Source of the DNA: Bathynomus jamesi
Taxonomy: Eukaryota > Arthropoda > Malacostraca > Isopoda > Cirolanidae
Length of the DNA stretch: 64,000 nucleotides
Direction: 5' to 3'
Assembly: GCA_023014485.1 (NCBI GenBank)
Contig: JAJOZX010003305.1
Span: forward strand, 276,501 to 340,500
Part shown: positions 31,141 to 41,879 of the stretch, one piece after another
Numbering within the stretch: the stretch's first letter is position 1
Layout: each line of letters opens with the position of its first letter
Position numbers and translations under genes: made by a program
Notes under the pieces: generated by a model
Seen by the model: the letters and a program-made list of their open reading frames with translations, nothing else
Told to the model about the DNA's origin: nothing
The model's database searches: none

Positions 31141-32340
31141 TAAACTAATTTAGCATATTTCCCCATATGCCATATGTGTTTATCAATTAAGATATCATAT
31201 GATAGCTTATCAAAGGCTTTCGCCAGGTCGAGGAAATGGGATTGTGTTTTTTATAGTTTAGGTTTATCGTCTTCTGTAATGTGACCTTCTCTAAATCCAA
31301 ATTTTGTTTTTGCTACATGTCGTATTTGGTTAAGATTAATTTATTGTATGAGATTTTTTCAAATACTCTACTTATGGTCAGGGGCGTACCCAGAAATTTT
31401 CCAAGGCGGGGGGGCGAACTTGGAACTAATCGGAGAAGTATAATTGAAATAGGGATAAATAATTTTTATGTACGTTCATGATGAGCTTACCGTTCAGTTA
31501 GAGATGATTAACTAGCTACTGCTAAGACACATTATGAATAAAAATATAAAAATTATATTATAAAAAATATAAAAATTATGATAAAAATCTGATTAGTAAC
31601 ATAATATTCAATGCAAACCGCAATTAGGATGCTCAGATTTGTATTAACATAAGAATAAAAAAAGTGCTAATTTCGAGATTAAGCATTTCCTTGGAGTGTT
31701 ACCTTTATAAAAGAAAATTATTCTCAGGGCAGGATTAAGAGTTTTCGGGATCCTAAGCCATTTTAGATTTTTAGTAGTAGGTGAGGCAAGAGGTAGTGCC
31801 GAAGGCGCCGAAATTTTTTCACTTTCATTCTCATCCTGTTGTAACTTAGCAATTTTACTGGGAAAATAATAATAATTTATTAGCTCAAGGGGGGGGGCGA
31901 TCGCCCCTGTCGCCCTCCCCTTCGGTACGCCTCTGCTTATGGTTGGTAATATGGGGATTGGCCGGTAATCGAATGGAGAATCAGGACTGCCTGATTTGAA
32001 TATTGGACAATGTGGCTGAGGTTTCGTCTGGTAGATTGGTTCATAGAAGAAAGTACAGTATTTGGTGCGGGTTACGACACATATTACTGGTAGTGACTGT
32101 CTGAATCTGGAATAGCTGCTGCCGTATTGCTTCTTGTTTTTGAAAATAAATTATTTAACAAATTAGCCAAATCTTTGGGATCACTGTAGAAAATTCCGTT
32201 CTGTGATAGCGAAGATAAAGGATTTGTCTTTTCTTTTTTGGAGTTAACTAAAACCTTTAAAGTATTCCACAATCATTTTGGAGTGGATTTTTGTTGGTTG
32301 AGTTTAGAACAATAATGGTACGTTTTTGCTGTTTCTAGGA
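31141..32340 (-). pseudogene. LINE reverse transcriptase fragments, interrupted by an hAT MITE
   Basis: At 32272-32084 a minus-strand frame reads MWNTLKVLVNSKKEKTNPLS and LANLLNNLFSKTRSN, the typical stretch before LINE reverse transcriptase. On the left of the MITE, 31370-31150 gives KFGFREGHIT and FLDLAKAFDKLSYDIL (motif A). Between them sits the hAT-type insertion 31379-31935. Frames are broken; the 3' half after motif A is not recognisable. Confidence 0.7.
31379..31935. mobile_element. hAT-type non-autonomous element with perfect 8-bp duplication
   Basis: Ends CAGGGGCGTACC (31379) and GGTACGCCTCTG (ending 31935) form the inverted repeat. CTTATGGT at 31371-31378 and again at 31936-31943 is a perfect 8-bp target duplication, the hallmark of hAT elements. 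No transposase inside; G-rich runs occur near both ends. The similar end CAGGGGCGTAAC starts a further copy at 63808. Confidence 0.92.
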
Positions 32341-32469
32341 GTGAATTAAGTCAATTACAATAATTTTTATATATTTGCTCATTAATAATATAATTTTCCA
32401 AGAATTTATAGGAAAAATGTTAACGTTTTATTCTTACAATGGTGGTTTGCGTGAGTTTTTGAGCTTTAC

Positions 32470-32518
<49 letters not shown>

Positions 32519-32645
32519 TTAACTTGCTAAATGACCACAACTGGTGGGACCAAATAAAAGTGATTACTTTAGAAGAAATTTATATTTCTCCGAAGAAAAT
32601 AAAAACAAATTGACCACCTTTTTTTCAATCATGCGTTTGAACTCA
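32341..32645. other. AT-rich spacer with (TA)n at 32475-32512
   Basis: Nothing else recognised. Confidence 0.6.
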
Positions 32646-32850
32646 CCTTTTGTCGGGCAGTGTGACTTTACTGATTTTGTTCTGGCTAACGCCAGACGAT
32701 TTTATTCAGTCTCGGAAAGACCTCTGTGCAGTAAAGGATTAAGCAAACGTCTTTTAACCCTTTACCGCACAGAGGTCTTTCCGACACTAAATAAAATTGT
32801 CTGGCATTAGCCAGAACAAAATCAGTACAGTCACACTGCGCGACAAAGGG
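32646..32850. mobile_element. Foldback MITE
   Basis: The arms, about 95 bp each (around 32646-32745 and 32755-32850), are near-complementary; both carry GGAAAGACCTCTGTGC or its complement and GATTTTGTTCTGGCTAA or its complement. The loop is only about 15 bp. No ORF. Confidence 0.9.
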
Positions 32851-33100
32851 CTAAAGAGGATTATCTCACTAATTTTCTAAAAACGATCCATTTTTGTGAT
32901 TAAACGCACTTGTTTTAATTTTTTATTTAACTGTGGAAATGATTTTCCAGAAATCATAAGTATGAGTTATGACAGAATTAAGTTGTAAGTTCAAACCAGT
33001 CAGTTTAAACTATACTAAGAAAAATTTACGTTGGAAATATATGATTTTCGCTGTACCGCAGAAAAATGCCCAATTTAGTCGGGTGGCAGGTTTATATATA
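32851..33100. other. Spacer, nothing recognised
   Basis: AT-rich and without identifiable structure. Confidence 0.5.
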
Positions 33101-33175
33101 TGGTGTTTGGGCTTAAATGGCAATAAAATACATTTATAATGTTTTATTTTATTGCCATTTAAGCCCGGACACCCT
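33101..33175. mobile_element. Minimal mariner-type MITE (hairpin)
   Basis: GGTGTTTGGGCTTAAATGGC and its complement GCCATTTAAGCCCGGACACC with the terminal CCTGTA are separated by only about 20 bp. The CAGGGTGTCC end and flanking TA fit a mariner-type element reduced to its two ends. Confidence 0.75.
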
Positions 33176-33464
33176 GTATATCAACAAAGTCCCAAGTTTC
33201 AAACATTATATTTCCACCAAATGTTTTAGGATTCACCGTTTCACTCCCCAGTGGTTGGAATTTGGATCTTTTAAATTATTTCCCTCCCAACATACTCTTT
33301 TCAACAATCACCACCCCAGTGTTGATCTTTTCAACTATATCCCCCCCCCCCCCAAAGTTTAAACTCTGCAAATTAACGAAACTAAGATAAGAAAACAATA
33401 ACAACAAATTTATTATTTATTGCAAACATATAATAAATAGAGAACCATTATTTACATAGGATAA
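33176..33464. other. Spacer with a C homopolymer
   Basis: Contains C-run 33342-33353. No gene seen. Confidence 0.55.
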
Positions 33465-33665
33465 AATTTGAATGCCCAGTTAGGTCAACTGTACGCTCTT
33501 GGCGATTGGTTAGGTTTAGTCGTGATATTTGCGTTAGTTTTAACGAAAATATCACGACTAAACCTAACCAATCGTCAAGGGCGTACAATTGACCTAACCG
33601 AGCATCCAATGAACCTAACCGGGTATTCAGTTGACCTAACTGGGCATTCAATTAACCTAACCGAG
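33465..33665. mobile_element. MITE family II, copy 1 (TTAGGT-rich palindrome)
   Basis: Internal inverted repeats: GATTGGTTAGGTTTAGTCGT at about 33503 and its complement at about 33551, with direct motifs GCCCAGTTAGGTCAACTG and CCTAACCGGGTATTCAGTTG. The whole block, with its left flank AACCATTATTTACATAGGAT, recurs in reverse orientation at 38040-38285. Confidence 0.8.
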
Positions 33666-33666
33666 C

Positions 33667-33703
<37 letters not shown>

Positions 33704-33705
33704 TA
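33666..33705. repeat. (TA)n(CA)n microsatellite
   Basis: TA run followed by a CA run. Confidence 0.95.
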
Positions 33706-34215
33706 TATTAAAAAACTCAGGGGACCATTCTGAGTTCATTCCCATATGAACCGTGCGTGGAACATGTATATTAAACGGACGTGTTATGTGCCTTGAAAAG
33801 TGGACGCTCAATGTCCCGGTTGAGGTTTAAGTTTTGTTTTTTTGGCCAAAAATACAGTAGTTAACCCTTTTTCTTTGATGTATTCAATCCAACGTGAATG
33901 CAACTGAGTTTCTTGCGTATATTGAGGTTCTGAATGTAGTAAGCTAGGTGTAAGCTGTAAACCCTAGATCCTGTCCCAAAGCTGGATCCTATCTGCTTTG
34001 CAGATAGCTGGTGAGGGAAGCTATATTTTGGGGCCTCTTTGCGAGTAAACCGGTGCCCACGTTGGGCTTTCCATCATGAAAAAGAAAAAACTATAGTATT
34101 TGTCATTTATCATTACTTATTCGAATTATAGTGGATGTAATTTCCCAGGAGAGTTCCTCGTTCCATGCACGGTCTGTGTTTAACATACAAGTTTCTCAGG
34201 GGACCATTCTGAGTT

Positions 34216-34256
<41 letters not shown>

Positions 34257-34260
34257 TTTA
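33706..34260. other. Unassigned repeat-like stretch
   Basis: CTCAGGGGACCATTCTGAGT appears in direct orientation at 33715 and 34196, and each copy neighbours the phrase CCGTGCGTGGAACAT or its near complement. This bracketed structure may be a transposon remnant. A (TA)n run fills 34218-34258. No coding motif. Confidence 0.45.
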
Positions 34261-34457
34261 GGGCGGTTCAAATAAATGAAATTAAAAATTCAAGCAAGCA
34301 TGTACTTTTTTTTATTAGACTTAAGAACATAATACTCTGAGACTAATTTGAGTGGAATCCGAGAGTATTTACTCGGTGCTCAAGCATTAGAATATGTACA
34401 GTGGGTGAATTGGATAAATAACATTTAGATAACCAATGAATTCGCACAGTACGGAGC

Positions 34458-35826
34458 TCCAATAAACCTTAGCCCCCCCCCCCCCCCCCCCGCCCATGGC
34501 CTAAACCATTAGAGGTACAGTAAAACTAAACGTACCTTACAAAAGAGAATTTAATCCTGCATTTAATGAGAAACAATTAAAACTTGGTGTTCCCGCCATT
34601 GGCTTCCAAACAGCCTGAATTCGCTTTGGGTAGCTTGCCAAAAGTGACGTGAATAGATCTTGATCGTTACGCAAATTTGCTAAAACAGTTTCAATGTGTT
34701 GCGTCATTGTATCTTTCGAAAATCGATTTGCTGCAGGTTCTTCAAACAAGAGACATTCAACCTTGTCCTTTATAACTGATCCAATGTGTTCACAGACGTT
34801 CAGGTCAGGAGAATTTCCTGGCCATTCTTCATTTCCAAAGAAATCGATCTCATGGTTCCGCAACAACTGTTGAGTGGCTAATGCCTTAAAGCAGGGGGCC
34901 TTATCGTGCAGAAGTGTGACCTGATCGACATCCATAACATTGTTTGGGTTTCTTAGAAAAGGAATGACAGGCTGGGATAGAATAATATCACGAAAATACT
35001 GTCCATCCCAACTCTGACCATTTAGCTTCAGCACCCACATGAGCTTCTTTGCAGTGAACAAAACAAACACACCAACACAGTCTGGACTTTTTAATAATTC
35101 GCGATAATGTTCATTGTCATCGATTTCATCTGGTGTTGTGGCCCACACTCGATCATTTTGGTAGTTAGGCCGACGTGTTACGAAACAAAAAATTCATCGG
35201 AGACAGCTAAATGCATGAAATTATCCACATCCCAATCTTCAAGATAATGGGCAAACCACATTCTGTCATCGATGTTAAGTTGAGTTTTTCTTGGCTTTGG
35301 AAGTTCATGCCAAGGCTTTAAACCTTGCCTATGACGGTACAGTCGAATGATCTCACCACTAACGATCTTTCCTCTCAACACTTCGATCTCTCTAGAAAGT
35401 TTAGCACAGCTGTTTTTCCGCTTATGCGTACCGCTTTCAATGATGTCCTTTGTTTCCTGAGAGAGTGGCAAATTTGGGCGCCCAGATTTGGTTGTATCCA
35501 TTTCACATTCATCCAAAGTTTTATTCCAATTTCTTTTGACGAAGTCCTCACTTCTTCGCAACTTTTTGGCAACCCATGAACGTGTTATAAAGGTGGCTAC
35601 AGCATCACCAGCTTCCCGAAATGTTATTGCTCTTATGCGATTTATCACACGTTGCCTCTCCGAATCACCAATTAATTGAAAGCCATTATATTATCACTTT
35701 ATCAGCTAGAGTAATTTTAATACCTGCAATAAATAAATAATTTTATATATTTTTATAATCACTAAAAACTATTTCGATATAAGTAAACATGTAAGCTGCA
35801 AATGGGGGGGCTAAGGTTTTTTGGAA
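34458..35826 (-). mobile_element. DD37E Tc1/mariner-type transposon
   Basis: The ends are inverted: TCCAATAAACCTTAGCCCCC at 34458 and GGGGGGCTAAGGTTTTTTGGA ending at 35825. The transposase occupies most of the interior on the minus strand. A C homopolymer (34473-34492) directly follows the left end. Length about 1.37 kb, normal for the superfamily. Confidence 0.82.
34537..35648 (-). pseudogene. DD37E transposase with one frameshift
   Basis: From 35648 the frame shows a homeo-like N-terminus (RSWVAKKLRRSEDFVKRNWN, then TKSGRPNLPLSQETKDII) and LAVSDEFFV with the first catalytic Asp. A frameshift near 35150-35180 is followed by DQVTLLHDKAPCFKALATQQ (second Asp) and GNSPDLNVCEHIGS (Glu). I count 37 residues between Asp and Glu. 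The C-terminus ends with SLLASYPKRIQAVWK, as in IS630/Tc1/mariner transposases. Only one lesion is evident, so it may be fairly young or the lesion may be a sequencing error. Confidence 0.85.
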
Positions 35827-35944
35827 CCCCTTATGACGTTCAGTGATGGCACAAATGCATTGATATCACCTTAATATCATACATGAAATCTAGTCGCCTG
35901 AACATTTACCGGTGGCCAATGTCAACTTATTCTGGTCAGGAAAT

Positions 35945-36360
35945 TAGTGCCGGTGCATTTCCACTACGTGTAAGAGGAACTGCTTTTGAGTCTCGGCTTT
36001 GGTAATGGTTGCATTGAAATTCTTTATCATGGACACGCCCCTTTCAGCACTGTCGTTGATAACATTGATTCTTTACATGGATAGGAGGGATCGTCTATCG
36101 TCTTGGTGATTTTTCCACTCATCAGGAGATGTCCTAAGAACCCTCGGCTGATCTTGAAAGTATCACATAACTTGAATGACGCTGAAATCGACAAAGTCTG
36201 AGAGATCCATCCTCTCTACTGAAATGTTTCCTTTGTATTTTCTCCGCTCTGTCTTTAGTGTTCCTCTCTGTAATAAATTTGCTGCCTCAACCATTTTCAT
36301 CTTTTTTTCCGACAAGGTTTCAAACGAAAAGCCAAACCAGGAGGAGATTGTAGACACCAA
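35945..36360 (-). pseudogene. Fragment related to the protein of the 43801-47186 element
   Basis: On the minus strand VINDSAERGVSMIKNFNATI followed by TKAETQKQFLLHVVEMHR closely parallels AVNDIAERGVKMMSDFANVI and the LLQAVEFNRRRF region near 44290-44430. Upstream pieces (DLSDFVDFSVIQ, EWKNHQDDRRSLLSM) correspond to DLIGPESHFLLDTL and SWPQNEDYRKALDYV of that protein. Frames are broken. This shows that the second long-TIR family has at least two members in the window. Confidence 0.7.
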
Positions 36361-36612
36361 TCGACCAGGGAAGCACTCCGGGGGGGGGGGACGTTAGGCA
36401 GGAGACAGGGAATGCTGGAACTCCAGTTTCTCCTGTCATACGACAAATCATCAATCTAGGAGTAATCGAACATGAGCTTGAGTACCCACTAAAAGTTTTG
36501 CTACCAAGTAGAAATTTGCCATGAAGGTTTTTGTAAACAAGTAGAATTAAAAATCCACATGCTCAGTGACTTACCTGCAATAAAATTTTTCACCCCTGTT
36601 ACATGAACCGCC

Positions 36613-36616
<4 letters not shown>

Positions 36617-36699
<83 letters not shown>

Positions 36700-36703
36700 T
36701 ATA
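36617..36703. repeat. (TA)n microsatellite
   Basis: About 85 bp of TA repeats; the mariner element at 36704 sits directly at its edge. Confidence 0.95.
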
Positions 36704-37281
36704 CAGGGTGTCCCATAAGTCCGGCATCATAGGACAAATAATAAAAAAGGCAAAACAAAAGCTTTTATTTACAGAACGTGCTCAATATGTATTGTTCCGT
36801 AGCCCATTCACAAAATTCCATCCGCCGGTCGGGATCATCTTCGCTTAATTTCTGTAGGATCTGAAGTTTATATGGATGCCATTTGTGAGCCTGAAGAATG
36901 CGATGGATGCTACTTTTTGACACTCCTGTCTCGGCGGACAATCGCCGAAGAGACTTATTGGGACTTCTGTTAAAATGAGCCAGGATAGCAGTCGCTGTAT
37001 CATCGTCAGTGGACCTCCTTGAAGGTCCACTGCGTGGTTTATCTTCTATGGATCTTGTTTCCTTAAACTTTGCAACAAGTCTGCTAACACAACTCTGTGT
37101 TATTGGCTCGCGGTCTGGATGCAGTCTTTGACTCCGATTTCCTATGAGTAGAATTATCTGGATTCGTTCTTCCTTGCTCACAGACATTATGGCCTGTAGA
37201 AAGAGAAAAATATGAATTATGGTTTGTAGAAATAGAAAAATATTAATTTCTCCTATGATGCTGGACTTATGGGACACCCTG
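36704..37281 (-). mobile_element. Internally deleted mariner element
   Basis: Inverted repeats beginning CAGGGTGTCCCATAAGTCCG (36704) and ending with the complement at 37281, both flanked by TA. The interior keeps only the N-terminal third of a transposase and a few C-terminal codons. Confidence 0.9.
36765..37187 (-). pseudogene. Mariner transposase N-terminal DNA-binding region (deleted core)
   Basis: From ATG at 37187: SVSKEERIQIILLIGNRSQR, then ITQSCVSRLVAKFKETRSIE, PRSGPSRR (linker) and LSAETGVSKSSIHRILQAHK, a paired-like double helix-turn-helix. After KLSEDDPDRRMEFCEWA it jumps to the end of the frame, so the catalytic Asp residues are absent. It could bind its ends but not cut. Confidence 0.85.
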
Positions 37282-37480
37282 TATATATGAATCTTTTCGG
37301 TTTTAGGTCCTTAGGTCCGGCATTGGATTTTTTTCATATTTTTCGTATAGACGTAGATTTTTACGCTGATTCCATTTCCGCAATCCGTTTCTTGGAGAAA
37401 TAAACACGAAAAAAGTTATGTGCAAGTTTATTACGTTTACAGGTTTCCAGAACACAGAACGGAACACAAACCAAAATTTG

Positions 37481-37699
37481 CTACTTGCCAAACTGCGCAA
37501 TATCGTTCAGCATTTGGCGCACTAGATCTTTGCCTGCGTGTCGGCGACGCCAGAGAAACTCGCAGAGATACGAGTCGATCATAGAATGGTGCGTACCACA
37601 CCGGCGCTTGTTACCGCGTTTGAGTTGGTTCGACGTCGACTCTATCCGTTGCGTGTGCGCTCCAGTTGAAGGGTCCACGAAGTTTTCGCTGTGGTTCAC
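37481..37699 (-). pseudogene. ISXO2-like (Merlin/IS1595) transposase C-terminal fragment
   Basis: MNHSENFVDPSTGAHTQRIE, then LKRGNKRRCGTHHSMIDSYL and CEFLWRR, is the highly characteristic C-terminal catalytic block of ISXO2-like transposases (NHS.NFVDP.TGAHTQ.IE). The catalytic Glu is in the TQRIES stretch. The rest of the protein is gone. Confidence 0.9.
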
Positions 37700-37777
37700 T
37701 GTTTTGTGACTGAAGCTGTATGTACCCTTCGAGCTATTCGATATGAAAAAACATATGAATATACAAACAGAAGTAGT

Positions 37778-37855
37778 TTAGGTTAGGTTAGGTTAGGGCA
37801 GGGTATGGTAGGGTAGGTTAGGGTAGGGTAGGTTAGGTTAGGTTAAGTATGGTGG
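37778..37855 (+). repeat. Degenerate TTAGG-type tract
   Basis: TAGGTTAGGTTAGG units mixed with variants such as TAGGGTAGGT. Such tracts also occur inside the Merlin element at 17264 and 22180. Confidence 0.9.
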
Positions 37856-38039
37856 ATATCTGAATACAAGTTTTGGGCCATAACTTTTTTCGTGTTTATT
37901 TCTCCAAGAAACGGATTGCAGAAATGGAATCAGCGTAAAAATCTACGTCTATACCAAAAACATGGAAAAAATCAAATGCCGGACCTAAAACCGAAAAGAC
38001 ATATATATATATATCGAAACCTACGGTAAGATTATTGAA

Positions 38040-38285
38040 TTCCCGGTTAGGTCAACTGTACGCCCTTGACGATTTGTTAGGTGAAGTCGTGATATTTTCG
38101 TTGAAACGTGGAATATTTTTGCTACCCGCACGAAGGGTCTCAAAAATAACTGAGTGCCCGGTTAGGTTAATTGAATGCCCGGTTAGGTCAACTGAATACC
38201 CGGTTCACGACTAAACCTAACCAATCGTCAAGAGCGTACAGTTGACCTAACCGGGCATTCAAATTTTATCCTATGTAAATAATGG
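38040..38285. mobile_element. MITE family II, copy 2
   Basis: Reverse-orientation copy of 33429-33665, with the flank ATCCTATGTAAATAATGGTT at the right. Also contains CCCGGTTAGGTCAACTG repeated near 38042, 38178 and 38188. Confidence 0.8.
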
Positions 38286-38315
38286 TTGCCTATAAACCGG
38301 AAATATGATAGAATA

Positions 38316-38367
38316 TAATAGAATTTTCAAGATATGTATCTTGTATACATATCTTAAAAATTCTATT
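38316..38367. repeat. Hairpin of about 50 bp
   Basis: TAATAGAATTTTCAAGATATG and its complement flank a loop of a few bases; one mismatch region. Confidence 0.8.
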
Positions 38368-38896
38368 ATGTAAATAAGATAAGTAAAACCTGTTAAATTA
38401 TCTCCCCCCTAATATTGACCTTTTAAAATTTAAACTATATCCCCCTCTCTGAATCTGCGGAGAAATAGTTTAAAAGATTCTGGAATTTAATTAAATACTA
38501 TCAATAGTAGCAATATATTCCACATTTTTAATACTAATTTAAAGAACGATGTACAACGGAATTATAAAATAATGCTTAAAAAAATATGCACAGTTTATTA
38601 AAACCTCCAAAATTTCCTGCTTACACAGAAATAAATTTTTGAAGTTAAAAGTTTTCTTTTAAAAAAAATCATATTTAAATAAATTTTGAAATTTTTTAGA
38701 TCATATAAAAGCTTTTTATAAATTTTCACAAGTTCATTTAAAAGTTCTTTTAAAAGAAATGTTTAAATTAAACTTAAATTATGTTCATTTAGGAACTACT
38801 TATTTTCAAACTTACTTCATGCCTAACTGAATTTCCTGAGATTTTATTTTCATATTAAAATTTCTTTATCTAACTGTAACTTAACTACTAACACAG
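38368..38896. other. AT-rich stretch, nothing recognised
   Basis: No gene or repeat assigned. Confidence 0.5.
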
Positions 38897-38965
38897 GATC
38901 ACCTGAAGATCAGGGTCCCACAGCCTTCTTTAGTTAGCCTTATAAGGCTAACTAACGAAAATACA
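38897..38965. mobile_element. MITE family I, half copy
   Basis: Starts GGATCACCTGAAGATCAGGG as at 15932 and carries AGCCTTATAAGGCTAACTAA, so one arm and its inner stem only. Confidence 0.75.
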
Positions 38966-39291
38966 CACACTGAAGTATGCACATTACATATACAGAACTA
39001 AATATAAAACTGTTTACCCTTACCGCATTCGAATCGCTCGCTCAGATATCCATCACGTAATGTAGAGAGTACGTTTGCGTCGCCACGCAGAGAGACGAGA
39101 GTATTTGACAAATCAGCTATTTATACTTTTGTTCTACAATTTTTTGAGCAATGAAGAGCTTTAGTTGGCCTGAGTGCTGTACCACTTTATAGCCTTCCTG
39201 TCTATTATTAAATTAAATTAAATTAAGTAACTTTTTTCAGATGAACAAAATTTACGTTTGTAACGAAAGTTTTTCTTATTAATTTCCCTAC
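38966..39291. other. Spacer, nothing recognised
   Basis: No motif identified. Confidence 0.5.
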
Positions 39292-39489
39292 ACCAATGTT
39301 TCTCAGCCGGATTTTCCCCACGTCCATCGTGTCAGGGTCTTAGGTTCGGCGCTACCCCTTATCATCCTACAGGGGTAAACAAATTCACGAAGCGGGTTTT
39401 TGTTTTGTTTTTTGCACACAAATCACTACTACAGCGGTAAACAAACTACGACCCGGGGGGGGTTGCGACCCACAGTTTGAGAAACACTG
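39292..39489. mobile_element. hAT-type MITE
   Basis: Left end CAATGTTTCTCAGCCGG and right end CAGTTTGAGAAACACTG form the imperfect inverted repeat usual for hAT MITEs (CAGTGTTTCTCAA family). About 200 bp, no ORF. Confidence 0.7.
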
Positions 39490-39497
39490 CCCTCAAC

Positions 39498-39691
39498 CAG
39501 TGGTCCGCAACCTTTTTCTCACTTGTGGACCCATAGAAGAATATAGATCAATTATGAGGACCCCTTAGCGAAAATAATTTGTATATTCTAATTTTATGTG
39601 AATTAGAATATAACCCTTGTCTTCTGCGGACCCCTGAAACTCATTCACGCATCTTTAATGGAGTCCGTGGACCCCAGGTTGCGGACCACTG
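39498..39691. mobile_element. hAT-type MITE
   Basis: Ends CAGTGGTCCGCAACCT (39498) and AGGTTGCGGACCACTG (ending 39691), a perfect 16-bp inverted repeat; inner blocks (GGACCC, GACCCCT) also pair. Flanks CCTCAAC and CCTAGAC are similar but not identical, as an aged duplication might be. Confidence 0.85.
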
Positions 39692-39778
39692 TCCTAGACA
39701 GATGTACAGTACATCGTACTCGTCAGTGAAATTAATGGGTTTCCAAACCTCAGGATCTTCTTCTAGCTTTGCTAATAT

Positions 39779-40354
39779 TCATGTTGCGAATACCATTTGT
39801 TTTTGTTTTTGAACATTAGTCAGTGAAGCTTGTGAATGAATTTTGTAGGGAAAAAGGTTTAATTTGGTACAGAGTATACGATGCACAGATGTTCGTGAAA
39901 TACCTACCGCTGACAAACGTCGAATTGACTTCTGCGGACTGCGCGCAACAGTTTCATGAATCACATTTACGTGTTGCACAATTCTTGTGGGTCGTTGCCT
40001 ACCACTATTATCCTTATATTGATTGCTTACATTTCCGTTTGTTTGAAATCTTCTAACAGTTCGTAATATTATCTATCTTTCGGATGGATTTGTGACCATA
40101 TCTCTGCAAAAGTTCTTCTGCACCTACGTTACAGAATTTGTCACGTGAAACCACTCAACGATCTTGATTTTTTATTCTATCTGCAAACGCGGCTTCACCG
40201 CTTGAGAGTTCAACCATATTGTTCCGTATAGGTACATGCGTAATAAAAACCTTAATCTGTTACCTTTCTGAAGAAAATACCCCAATAATAAAATATAAAT
40301 ATTATAAAATAACGGCCAAATAAAAAATAGGAACACTCGTTTTTGGTACACCCT
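39779..40354 (-). pseudogene. Mariner-type element remnant with N-terminal transposase fragment
   Basis: The right end near 40330-40354 (complement AGGGTGTACCAAAAACGAGT) is a mariner-type terminal repeat. Inside, a minus-strand frame reads RRFQTNGNVSNQYKDNSGRQ and RPTRIVQHVNVIHETVARSP, then SIRRLSA.VGISRTSVHRIL, the double helix-turn-helix of mariner transposases. The catalytic domain is lost and no clear left end is found. Confidence 0.7.
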
Positions 40355-41337
40355 ATACTTATAAAAAGCTGATCAGATTGTAATGACAGTTTAATAAATG
40401 AGACTTGGTTGAATTCAACGGACGTGGCTACAGTCCATGAAGGAAGTTAAAAGTTAAACTACATATTTTTGTTGCGATCTCTACCACTGGACAAATCTTG
40501 AGACAAACGAACAAAAAGTTTTGAATTTCGTTTTGTGTTTAAGGCATTTTAATAAATATTTATAAACTAAAGTGAATAACTTCGAACAGAGTTGAAATTT
40601 TAGACCCTAAAATTGTTTTATCGTTAACTTTAATAAGAGAACCTTAAAATTCGGAGCATAAATGCAGTAAGGTCTTCCCGAGTTATGAATTGTGAATCTC
40701 CAAATTTATTACTTTGCCTAAAATATCAGTTTTAAATTTGGGAAAGGGAAGTAAATTAATCATTTATTAATGCTGTTGAAAATAATTAACTAATTTTGCA
40801 TAAAATGGAAATAAATTTATGAAAGGTAATCAGAGGATTAATCTAAAAGGAAGGAAAATGCAGTTCCACTCCTCATTTCATATATTTTCAGCAAATATAA
40901 TTATATTTATAAAAAAACCATAATTTATTAAAATGCCTTAATTTAAAGACTCTCTCTCTCTCTCTCTCTCTCTCTTTCTAAATATACATCTTAGATAGAA
41001 ATAGCAAGTCGTAAAATGAATTACTCCTTTCATTTGTGGAACCCTATTCGAGAACCCCTCCCAGGGCATACTAGGTAATAGCAAACCCTAAATTGAACTC
41101 GAAAGCATCATAAAAGAGACTGAGATGTTGATGTTAATGTAATCGACTTGAATTTCATTAGGTTAGAAAAGAACACAGGCAATTTTTCTCCAGAGAAGAG
41201 CTTTCGTTTATATTTCAAGCATTAACTTTAGTTTGCCGTTACGAATAGAAATATAATATAATAATAATAATAATTGTGAAATTAATGTTAATCATTGAAA
41301 CAAAAATTGGTAACAATATACAATAATGTATGATGTT

Positions 41338-41340
<3 letters not shown>
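40355..41340. other. AT-rich stretch with (CT)n at 40949-40977
   Basis: A CT run of about 28 bp is the only feature seen. Confidence 0.6.

Positions 41341-41378
<38 letters not shown>
41341..41378. repeat. (TA)n microsatellite
   Basis: TA run to the left of the Penelope-like element. Confidence 0.95.
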
Positions 41379-41380
<2 letters not shown>

Positions 41381-41391
41381 TCGCAACTTAG

Positions 41392-41875
41392 TGAGAAATA
41401 TGAAGACGAGGAGATGGTACACGTTTCTTGACAGACGTTTCGGAGAAATTCAAGTTTCTGTTCATTAGCGCTAAAAATGTTAAAACAAATGTAAAAAGTG
41501 AATAAATATGATGAACAGAAAATTTATACAACAATATATTTATATAATTATATAATATTAATTAATAATGTATTTATATTAAGTATTTAAATATAAAAAG
41601 TACATAAAATATAGAAAGGTAAGGCAACTATTAAAATATACAAAGATTAAAAGGTGACAAATATTGAAAACAATATCTTACAAGGTTATAGGAGTGATAA
41701 GCCGACTGTAAAAAGGTTGGGAATGGTTAAATGTTGAAATATTTATATTAGAATGGTTTGAAAGTTAAAATGAGTGATTGCAGATTTCTTTCCCAGTGGT
41801 GAGACAGGAGAATTTATCTAGCTATGTTTAAGTTAAAAGCATAGCTATAGTCGTTAAGGGTTGATTTCATACTAA
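41392..41875 (+). repeat. Left pseudo-LTR of the Penelope-like element
   Basis: Reverse complement of 43218-43708 with many substitutions; shared blocks include GACAGGAGAATTTATCT/AGATAAATTCTCCTGCCTC and AAGTGAATAAATATGATGAAC and its complement. Confidence 0.85.
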
Positions 41876-41879
41876 GGAT

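Larger units (their letters stand above)
34261..36613 (-). mobile_element. Decayed element with GGGCGGTTCA ends, host of a DD37E element
   Basis: GGGCGGTTCA at 34261 and TGAACCGCCC ending at 36613 are a short inverted repeat, both next to (TA)n tracts. The interior holds a complete-looking DD37E transposon (34458-35826) and, outside it, a protein fragment (35945-36360) related to the long-TIR element at 43801-47186. The terminal match is short, so the outer element is tentative. Confidence 0.5.
37293..37998 (-). mobile_element. Merlin-type (ISXO2-like) element with long TIRs, internally deleted
   Basis: The outer arms, about 125 bp (37293-37418 and 37876-37998), are reverse complements; landmarks are CTTTTCGGTTTTAGG, GTAGATTTTTACGCTGATTC and CCGTTTCTTGGAGAAATAAA. 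A relic of one arm is also visible at 30340-30410. The interior keeps the end of an ISXO2-like transposase and a degenerate TTAGG tract at 37778-37855. Confidence 0.85.
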
